Assembly: GCA_046263195.1 (NCBI GenBank)
Contig: JBHELG010000127.1
Coordinates: forward strand, 1-8,562
DNA: 8,562 bases
Reading direction: 5' to 3'
Source of the DNA: JBHELG01 sp046263195
GTDB lineage: Bacteria > Actinomycetota > Nitriliruptoria > Nitriliruptorales > JAHWKO01
A program made the position numbers and the translations under genes. The notes under the pieces are model-generated. The model saw nothing but the letters and a program-made list of their open reading frames with translations, was not told the DNA's origin and made no database searches. Position 1 is the first letter of the stretch; each line of letters opens with the position of its first letter. Of the stretch, positions 1 through 5,668 are shown piece by piece.

Positions 1-1708
1 GGCCCATCGTCACGGGCCTGAACGACAACTCCACGTCTCCGTCTTCCCCTCGCCGGGCCACGGTGTGTTTCAGCCAGTTCGCATCGTCACGCTTCGGAAA
101 GTCCTCGCGGTAATGCGCGCCACGCGACTCTTCGCGGGCGAGCGCCCCGGCGACGAGTGTCTGAGCGAGATCGACGAGGTGGCCGAGTTCCACGGCCTCC
201 AGAAGGTCCGTGTTGAACATCTTGCCTTTGTCCATGACGACAATGGCTCGCAAGCGGCGCTGCAGCCCGGCGAGGACGTGCTTCTGCTCCTCGAGGGTGT
301 CCTTGGACCGGAAAGCCATCGCCCTGTCCTGCATGGACGTCTGTAGTTCGCGCCGCAGCACGGAGGCCTGCTCGCCCTGGTCGTTGTCGATCATGCGCTG
401 CAGTCGGCTCTCGAGGTCATTGTGCGCGTCCGACGGCGGATCGGGAAGCCCGTTCTCGCGGGCGAAGGCAGCCGCGGACTCTCCCGCACGCCGTCCGAAC
501 ACGACGATGTCGAGCAGAGAGTTCGTTCCGAGACGGTTGGCGCCGTGGACCGACACGCAGGCGCATTCGCCAGCCGCGAAGAGACCCGGGACAACCTCGC
601 CCTCGGCGTTCGCCCGTACTCGGCCGTGGATGTCGGTGGGTATGCCACCCATGGCGTAGTGGGCGGTTGGTTGGACGGGAATTCCTTCAGTGTAGGGATC
701 GACGCCGAGGTAGGTGCGGGCGAACTCGGTGACGTCCGGCAGCTTCTCGTCGAGGACCTCTCGGTCGAGGTGGGTGAGATCGAGATAGACGTAGTCCCTG
801 CCGTCGATGCCGCGGCCCTCCCGGATCTCCTGTCTTATGGCGCGGGAGACGACGTCGCGGGCGGCCAGGTCTTTGATGGTGGGGGCGTAGCGCTCCATGA
901 ACCGCTCGCCCTCGGCGTTGCGAAGCACGCCGCCCTCGCCGCGAGCACCTTCGGTCACGAGGATGCCAAGGCCGCGCAACCCCGTCGGATGGAACTGAAA
1001 GAACTCCATGTCCTCGAGGGGTATCCCGTGGCGGTAGGCCACGGCTGGTCCGTCCCCGGTGAGGGCGTGGGCGTTCGAGGTGACGCTGTAGATGCGGCCG
1101 TAGCCGCCGGTGGCGAATACCACGGAGGGAGCGACGAACACGTGGATCTCCCCGGTGGCCAGCTCGACGGTGACCATTCCTGCGGTCCGACCGTCGGGGT
1201 CGCGGACGTAGTCGAGGCAGTAGAACTCGTCGAAGAACTGCACTCCGCGCTTCACGCACTGCTGGTAGAGCGTCTGCAGGATCATGTGCCCGGTACGGTC
1301 GGCCGCATAGCAGGCGCGCTGGACCGGGGCCTCGCCATGTTGGCGGGTGTGGCCTCCGAAGCGCCGCTGAGCGATCCTGCCGTCCCTGGTGCGGCTGAAG
1401 GGCATGCCCATGTGCTCGAGCTCTATGACAGCGTCTATGGCCTCTCGGCACATGATGTCGATGGCGTCCTGGTCGCCCAGATAGTCGGACCCCTTGACCG
1501 TGTCGAACGCGTGCCACTCCCATTTGTCTTCTTCGAGATTGCCCAGAGCAGCACACATCCCACCCTGCGCGGCCCCCGTATGGGATCTGGTGGGATAGAG
1601 CTTTGTGATGACCGCGGTTCTCACCTTCTGCCCGCATTCGAGAGCAGCGCGGAGCCCGGCCCCACCCGCGCCGATGACGACGGCGTCGAACAGATGCTGC
1701 TCTACCAT
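1..1708 (-). CDS. sdhA: Succinate dehydrogenase flavoprotein subunit SdhA, C-terminus cut by window edge
   Basis: Oxidises succinate to fumarate on the cytoplasmic face of the membrane and passes electrons through covalent FAD to the iron-sulfur subunit (complex II). Reading the minus strand from the ATG at 1706-1708 gives 569 codons with no stop before the window edge. The family is about 580-590 residues, so only a few residues are missing. Visible motifs: the N-terminal FAD-binding VVIGAGGAGLRAA (residues 10-22); the flavinylation motif RSHTGAAQGG with His43 as the expected covalent FAD ligand; the substrate-site segments FHPTG and TEGARGEGG; the HGANRLGTNSLLD block; and the C-terminal HYREDFPKRDD..WLKHT typical of SdhA/FrdA. 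The start lies 5 bases after the sdhD stop, with only a weak Shine-Dalgarno (GGA), so translational coupling to sdhD is likely. sdhB would be expected next, outside the window. FrdA is the alternative, but the linked SdhC and SdhD favour succinate dehydrogenase. Confidence 0.97.
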   Translation of the reverse strand, partial: MVEQHLFDAVVIGAGGAGLRAALECGQKVRTAVITKLYPTRSHTGAAQGGMCAALGNLEEDKWEWHAFDTVKGSDYLGDQDAIDIMCREAIDAVIELEHMGMPFSRTRDGRIAQRRFGGHTRQHGEAPVQRACYAADRTGHMILQTLYQQCVKRGVQFFDEFYCLDYVRDPDGRTAGMVTVELATGEIHVFVAPSVVFATGGYGRIYSVTSNAHALTGDGPAVAYRHGIPLEDMEFFQFHPTGLRGLGILVTEGARGEGGVLRNAEGERFMERYAPTIKDLAARDVVSRAIRQEIREGRGIDGRDYVYLDLTHLDREVLDEKLPDVTEFARTYLGVDPYTEGIPVQPTAHYAMGGIPTDIHGRVRANAEGEVVPGLFAAGECACVSVHGANRLGTNSLLDIVVFGRRAGESAAAFARENGLPDPPSDAHNDLESRLQRMIDNDQGEQASVLRRELQTSMQDRAMAFRSKDTLEEQKHVLAGLQRRLRAIVVMDKGKMFNTDLLEAVELGHLVDLAQTLVAGALAREESRGAHYREDFPKRDDANWLKHTVARRGEDGDVELSFRPVTMG

Positions 1709-1713
1709 CGCAG

Positions 1714-2121
1714 CTATCCGCGAGCGTTTGGGTTGAAGGCCACGATCACGAACGTCCCGAGCGCGATCATGAAGAAGGTCACCGTATAGAGCAGAAACTT
1801 CGTGTAGGTGCGTTTCACGTCGTCACGGACGTAATCCTCGACGATCACCCGCACACCGTTCGCCCCGTGAACCGTGGCGAGCATGAGCAGGGCCCAATCG
1901 TAGGTCTGCCAGAAAGGATTGGCCCAACGACCCGCGACGAAGGCAAAGTTGACCCGCGCGACTCCGCCGTCTATGAGGTGCATGATCGCGAGGTGGGCCA
2001 GGACGAGCGCGACGAGAATGATCCCGCTCACGCGCATGAAAACCCACGAGTAGAACTCGTAGCTCGCACCTACACGCTCCCGAGCCGGAGAGCGGGAGAC
2101 GCCCGTAACCGACGCTGACAT
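1714..2121 (-). CDS. sdhD: Succinate dehydrogenase membrane anchor subunit SdhD
   Basis: Small membrane anchor of complex II that, with SdhC, holds heme b and the quinone site. The product is 135 residues with three hydrophobic segments at about 24-50, 74-95 and 108-128. In the second, the pattern H85-G-A-N-G-V-R-V-I-V-E-D96-Y97 resembles E. coli SdhD (HAWIGMW..LTDYV), where the Asp-Tyr pair contributes to quinone binding. His43 and His48 in the first helix are other possible heme ligands. I chose the ATG at 2119-2121 because GAGG (2127-2130) sits 5 bases before it and because it starts 10 bases after the sdhC stop. An in-frame ATG at 2169 would add 16 basic residues, overlap sdhC, and is less likely. 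The stop is 5 bases before sdhA. SdhC and SdhD subunits diverge strongly, so the C/D labels rest partly on gene order. Confidence 0.9.
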   Translation of the reverse strand: MSASVTGVSRSPARERVGASYEFYSWVFMRVSGIILVALVLAHLAIMHLIDGGVARVNFAFVAGRWANPFWQTYDWALLMLATVHGANGVRVIVEDYVRDDVKRTYTKFLLYTVTFFMIALGTFVIVAFNPNARG

Positions 2122-2131
2122 CGCTGCCTCG

Positions 2132-2554
2132 TTACCTAGTCGGATCCGCGGCCGACGTCTGCTCGGCACGACTCTGCAGCTCCTCGATGAGGTTCATGCC
2201 CATGATTCCGATCGCGGCTCCGCTGAGCAGCACAGTCAGAGCCACCGTGGCCGCGCTCAGTACGCGGATCTGCTCGGTTCCCTTCGACCAGAAGTCGATG
2301 AGGGTCACCTTGATTCCGTTGAGCGCGTGGTAGATGACCGCGACGACGAGGCCCATCTCCATGAGCTGAACAATGGGGTTGCGATAGACCTCGACAACGC
2401 CGTCGTACAGGCGGCCATCCCCGACGGCGACGAGGGAGGTGTCGAGAATGTGCGCGAAGAGGAACAGGAAGATGAGCACACCGGTGATCCGGTGCAGGAC
2501 CCACGTGAACATGCCGGGCCCGCCGCGGTAGAGCGTGCCGCGTGCCTTGCCCAT
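2132..2554 (-). CDS. sdhC: Succinate dehydrogenase cytochrome b subunit SdhC
   Basis: First gene of the operon; cytochrome b membrane anchor of complex II. The product is 140 residues with three transmembrane segments at about 15-42, 63-86 and 97-119. The hallmark WVLHRITGVLIF (residues 18-29) matches the E. coli SILHRVSGV region, in which the Arg lines the quinone site. YH76ALNGIK..LIDF matches E. coli YHVVVGIRHMMMDF, whose His is the axial heme b ligand, so His76 is the expected ligand. The E. coli quinone-site Ser position, three before this His, is Trp18 here, with Thr17 next to it. The ATG at 2552-2554 has a strong purine-rich Shine-Dalgarno (GAGGAGGAG, 2558-2566). The frame stays open upstream to 2722, but that extension runs into the start of the divergent mutase gene, has no membrane-protein character and is not needed. 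Confidence 0.92.
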   Translation of the reverse strand: MGKARGTLYRGGPGMFTWVLHRITGVLIFLFLFAHILDTSLVAVGDGRLYDGVVEVYRNPIVQLMEMGLVVAVIYHALNGIKVTLIDFWSKGTEQIRVLSAATVALTVLLSGAAIGIMGMNLIEELQSRAEQTSAADPTR

Positions 2555-2557
2555 GGA

Positions 2558-2566
2558 CTCCTCCTC
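2558..2566 (-). promoter_or_regulatory. Ribosome binding site of sdhC
   Basis: On the minus strand the sequence reads GAGGAGGAG-TCC-ATG. This is a strong match to the anti-Shine-Dalgarno complement, and it fixes the sdhC start at 2554 rather than at the longer open-frame start at 2722. Confidence 0.8.
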
Positions 2567-2642
2567 GCCCTGCCACACGCGGGCACGGAGCCTACCGCGA
2601 GCGAGCGCCCCGACGTGCTCCCCAGCCGCTGCGGCCCCGCAG

Positions 2643-2648
2643 TAGCCT
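2643..2648 (+). promoter_or_regulatory. Candidate -10 element for leaderless transcription of the mutase gene
   Basis: TAGCCT fits TANNNT and ends 6 bases before the ATG at 2655, while the bases before that ATG contain no Shine-Dalgarno. This spacing is what leaderless transcripts, common in actinobacteria, would show: transcription would begin at or next to the A of the ATG. The pattern is seen in the sequence; the function is inferred. Confidence 0.4.
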
Positions 2649-2654
2649 TCTGTC

Positions 2655-4268
2655 ATGAGCGCAGGCGAACACGAGCACCACCCTCTCCCACCCGTGAGCA
2701 CGGTAAGCGGCTTCCCGGTCAAGGTCGTCTACGAACCGAAAGACCTCGAGGGATTCGACGCAGAGCGCGATCTCGGCGCTCCGGGCGAGTATCCCTTCAC
2801 CCGCGGCCCGCATGAGACGATGTACCGCGGACGGCCGTGGACCATTCGTCAGTACGCCGGCTTCGCCACGGCCGAGGAGACGAACCGACGCTACCGGTAC
2901 CTGCTCTCGCAGGGTACGACCGGACTGTCGGTCGCGTTCGATCTGCCCACCCAGATGGGCTACGACTCCGATCATCCCCGAGCCGAGGGGGAAGTCGGCA
3001 AGGTCGGAGTCGCAATCGACTCGCTCGCCGACATGCGCCGGCTGTTCGCTGGCATACCCCTCGACGAAGTGTCGACCTCGATGACGATCAACGCCCCGGC
3101 GTCTCTCCTGCTGCTCCTCTACCAGCTGGTGGGAGAGGAGCAGGGAGTTGATCCGGTCAAGTTGCGTGGCACGATCCAGAACGATGTGCTGAAGGAGTAC
3201 ATCGCCCGGGGCACCTACATCTACCCGCCCAAGCCGAGCCTGCGGCTCGTCAGCGACACCTTCGCGTACTGCAGGGAACAGCTGCCGAACTTCAACACGA
3301 TCTCGGTCTCCGGCTACCACATGAGCGAGGCGGGGGCGACACCGGTGCAGGAGGTGGCGTTCACGCTCGCCAATGCGGTGGCCTACGTGCAGGCGGCGGT
3401 GCACGCCGGACTCGACGTCGACACGTTCGCCCCGCGCTTGTCGTTCTTCTTCGTCGCCCGCACGAGCCTCCTCGAGGAGGTTGCGAAGTTCCGTGCAGCC
3501 CGGCGCATGTACGCCCGGATCATGCGGGAGCGCTTCCGCGCCCACGACCCCCGCTCACTGCAGCTACGGGTGCACACTCAAACGGCCGGGGTACAGCTCA
3601 CCGCTCAGCAGGTCGAGGTCAACCTGGTGAGAGTCACCGTGCAGGCGCTCGCCGCCACGCTCGGAGGCACACAGTCCCTCCACACGAACTCCTACGACGA
3701 GGCACTCGCCCTGCCGAGCGAGCACGCCGCCATGCTCGCGGTTCGTACCCAGCAGGTGCTGCGACACGAGACGGACGTCACGGCCTCGGTGGACCCGCTC
3801 GCCGGCTCCTATTTCATCGAGTCGTTGACCGAGGAGATCGAGCGTCACGCCGGCGACTATCTCGCGCGAATCGACGAGCTGGGCGGGGCGGTCGACGCCA
3901 TCGAGGCGGGGTTCCAGAAGCGGGAGATCGAGCAGGCAGCCTACGACCTGGCGCGGGCGATCGAATCCGGCAGCGAAGTGGTCGTTGGGGTGAACCGCTA
4001 CACGGTTGACGAGCGCCAGGAGATCGCACTCCAGCGCCCCGACGAGAGAGCGGTCGCCCAACAGGTAGCGCGCACCAGAAGGGTGCGCGAGGAGCGGGAC
4101 GGGGAGGCTGTCGAGGCCGCCCTCGAGGACGTGCGGAAGGCCGCCCGCTCCGACGACAACCTCTTGCCGGCGATGAGGGAGGCGCTGCGTCGCCTCACCA
4201 CCATCGGTGAGATCTGTGATGTGCTCCGGGAGGAGTTCGGCACCTATACCCCGCCCGACACCCTGTGA
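2655..4268 (+). CDS. Methylmalonyl-CoA mutase large (catalytic) subunit, stand-alone, no B12-binding domain
   Basis: Interconverts (R)-methylmalonyl-CoA and succinyl-CoA with adenosylcobalamin, the last step of propionyl-CoA assimilation into the TCA cycle. The 537-residue product is the substrate-binding TIM-barrel part only. It stops after GEICDVLREEFG (about 518-529), where fused enzymes continue into the cobalamin-binding DxHxxG domain, so a separate small subunit is required and is not in the window. Conserved blocks include RPWTIRQYAGF (60-70), GLSVAFDLPTQMGYDSDHP (90-108), YIYPPKPSLR (188-197) and SGYHMSEAGATPVQE (219-233). Tyr67, Arg185 and His222 align, at a constant offset of 22, with P. 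shermanii MCM Tyr89, Arg207 and His244. The first two contact the substrate carboxylate and are replaced in isobutyryl- and 2-hydroxyisobutyryl-CoA mutases, so methylmalonyl-CoA is the predicted substrate. The ATG has no clear Shine-Dalgarno and may be leaderless. The 3' end overlaps the flavoprotein gene by 4 bases. Confidence 0.94.
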   Translation: MSAGEHEHHPLPPVSTVSGFPVKVVYEPKDLEGFDAERDLGAPGEYPFTRGPHETMYRGRPWTIRQYAGFATAEETNRRYRYLLSQGTTGLSVAFDLPTQMGYDSDHPRAEGEVGKVGVAIDSLADMRRLFAGIPLDEVSTSMTINAPASLLLLLYQLVGEEQGVDPVKLRGTIQNDVLKEYIARGTYIYPPKPSLRLVSDTFAYCREQLPNFNTISVSGYHMSEAGATPVQEVAFTLANAVAYVQAAVHAGLDVDTFAPRLSFFFVARTSLLEEVAKFRAARRMYARIMRERFRAHDPRSLQLRVHTQTAGVQLTAQQVEVNLVRVTVQALAATLGGTQSLHTNSYDEALALPSEHAAMLAVRTQQVLRHETDVTASVDPLAGSYFIESLTEEIERHAGDYLARIDELGGAVDAIEAGFQKREIEQAAYDLARAIESGSEVVVGVNRYTVDERQEIALQRPDERAVAQQVARTRRVREERDGEAVEAALEDVRKAARSDDNLLPAMREALRRLTTIGEICDVLREEFGTYTPPDTL

Positions 4269-5668
4269 CCAAGGTGCGCGGCCCAGGCAAACGGATCGTC
4301 ATTCTCGGTGGAGGCCCCGCCGCCTACGAAGCGGCGCTGGTCGCCGCGGATCTCGACGCTGACGTGACGGTCGTCACCGACGAAGGCGTGGGCGGCAACT
4401 GCGTCCTGTGGGACTGCGTGCCATCCAAGGCGCTCATCGTCTCGGCTGAAGCGATGGGATGGATGCGTACCGCCACCGACCTCGGGGTTCGAGTGCCGGG
4501 TGCCGGTGGGCTCGACCGTACCTTCGTGGACTACGAGGCGGTCACCAACAGGGTGATGCAACTCGGTCACGACCAGTCGCGAGACATCGAGCGTAAGGTG
4601 GTAGCCAGCGGGGCCAAGGTGTTGCGCGGCCGTGGCCACATATCCGGACACCACAGGATCAGCGTCGACGGCGTCTCCGATGAGCTCGTGGCCGACGTGT
4701 GTCTCGTTGCCACGGGTTCCCGGCCACGGGTGCTGTCGTTCTTCGAGCCGGACGGAGAGCGCGTATTGACCAGCAAGGACGTCTATTCCCTGCCGGAGGT
4801 CCCCGAGCGACTCATCGTGGTGGGCTCGGGAGCCACCGGTGCCGAGTTCGCGCACGCGTTCGTTCGCTTCGGCTCCGACGTCGTGCTCGTTTCCTCCCGC
4901 GATCTCATCCTGCCGACGGAGGATCCCGACGCCGCCGAGGTGATCGAGCACGTCTTCGAACGGCGCGGCATGACGATTCTGCGCCGGGTGCGGGCAGTCA
5001 GTTGCGAGCGGACCGAGGGGGGGGTGGCAGTCGGGCTGAACGACGGCTCGACCATCGAGGGCACCCATGTGCTCTTCACGGTCGGTCAGGTACCCGCCTC
5101 TGATGGAATCGGTCTCGACATCGAGGACGTCGTCGCGGCCGAGGGAGGGGCGATCCCCGTCGACGCGGTCTCGCGTACGAACCGGGCCTGGGTGTACGCG
5201 GCCGGAGACGTTGTAGGACGCGTCATGCTTGCCAACGTCGCCGCCATGCAGGGCCGAATCGCGATGTGGCATGCGCTCGGTCAGGCGCTGACACCCATCC
5301 GGTGGGACGCCATCAACATGACGATCTTCACCAACCCCGAGGTCGCCACCTGTGGGCTGGCAGAGGCCGATATCCGCCACCAGGGCATTCCCCTACGTAC
5401 CTCCCGGCTCGACTTCGGTGGCAATCCCAGGGCGAAGATGGCCGGCAGGCAGGATGGGTTCGTGAAGATCCACGCGATGCCCGGGTCGGGGACGGTGCTC
5501 GGCGCGGTCGTTGTCAGTCACTCGGCGTCGGACCTCATCCAGCCCCTCGCGGTCGCGGTGCAGAACCGTCTGACCGTTACCCAGCTCGTGCAGACGCTGA
5601 CGGTCTATCCGTCCATGGCCGGTTCGGTGACCGAAGCCGCCCGCCTGCTCATGGAGGAGACATTGTGA
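4265..5668 (+). CDS. LpdA-type NAD(P)H-dependent FAD disulfide-reductase-family protein, probable NAD(P)H:quinone reductase
   Basis: A 467-residue pyridine nucleotide-disulfide oxidoreductase with the full fold: N-terminal FAD motif VILGGGPAAYEAA (12-24), redox-disulfide motif GGNCVLWDCVPSK with Cys46 and Cys51, NAD(P)-binding VVGSGATGAEF (185-195), second FAD motif YAAGD (311-315), and a C-terminal dimerisation domain. True dihydrolipoamide dehydrogenases carry a C-terminal HPTxxE with the catalytic His-Glu pair. Here the matching place reads YPSMAGS (448-454), so both residues are missing. This, together with DGERVLT, AAMQGRIAM and AVYP/TVYP-like blocks, resembles my recollection of M. tuberculosis LpdA (Rv3303c), described as an NAD(P)H:quinone reductase rather than a lipoamide dehydrogenase. 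The gene starts with GTG inside the mutase stop (GTGA), implying translational coupling; an in-frame GTG at 4274 is an alternative start. No lipoyl-complex genes are nearby. Family is certain; the quinone substrate is inferred. Confidence 0.88.
   Translation: MTKVRGPGKRIVILGGGPAAYEAALVAADLDADVTVVTDEGVGGNCVLWDCVPSKALIVSAEAMGWMRTATDLGVRVPGAGGLDRTFVDYEAVTNRVMQLGHDQSRDIERKVVASGAKVLRGRGHISGHHRISVDGVSDELVADVCLVATGSRPRVLSFFEPDGERVLTSKDVYSLPEVPERLIVVGSGATGAEFAHAFVRFGSDVVLVSSRDLILPTEDPDAAEVIEHVFERRGMTILRRVRAVSCERTEGGVAVGLNDGSTIEGTHVLFTVGQVPASDGIGLDIEDVVAAEGGAIPVDAVSRTNRAWVYAAGDVVGRVMLANVAAMQGRIAMWHALGQALTPIRWDAINMTIFTNPEVATCGLAEADIRHQGIPLRTSRLDFGGNPRAKMAGRQDGFVKIHAMPGSGTVLGAVVVSHSASDLIQPLAVAVQNRLTVTQLVQTLTVYPSMAGSVTEAARLLMEETL

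Larger units (their letters stand above)
2555..2654. promoter_or_regulatory. Divergent promoter region between sdhC and the methylmalonyl-CoA mutase gene
   Basis: This 100-bp gap lies between two start codons facing away from each other, so it must hold, or lie close to, promoters for both units. On the minus strand TAGGCT (2589-2594) fits an actinobacterial -10 (TANNNT) and would give a leader of about 27 nt that includes the strong sdhC Shine-Dalgarno. On the plus strand TAGCCT (2643-2648) lies 6 bases before the mutase ATG. Neither has a recognisable -35 at the usual distance. The two -10 candidates are near mirror images, which may be chance. I see no clear operator palindrome. Confidence 0.5.

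Noticed and set aside
422..1789. 455-codon open frame on the plus strand
   Set aside because: It is antisense to sdhA, whose motifs run without a break on the minus strand. The antisense translation resembles no known family and is a GC-codon shadow.
2555..2722. Longer N-terminus for SdhC, starting at 2722
   Set aside because: It would overlap the divergent mutase start and adds a Cys/Gly-rich stretch absent from the family. The ATG at 2554 has a strong Shine-Dalgarno.
2592..3545. 317-codon open frame on the minus strand
   Set aside because: It is antisense to the mutase gene, shows no family motifs and has no start signal.
2655..4268. Isobutyryl-CoA or 2-hydroxyisobutyryl-CoA mutase large subunit
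   Set aside because: Both carboxylate-contacting positions hold the methylmalonyl-type Tyr (67) and Arg (185) rather than the replacements known in those enzymes.
4244..5380. 378-codon open frame on the minus strand
   Set aside because: It lies antisense to the flavoprotein gene, which has all family motifs, and its composition (His/Gly/Val/Asp-rich) is typical of an antisense GC frame.
4265..5668. Annotation as true dihydrolipoamide dehydrogenase (E3)
   Set aside because: The C-terminal His-Glu catalytic pair is absent and no 2-oxoacid dehydrogenase or lipoyl protein genes are nearby.
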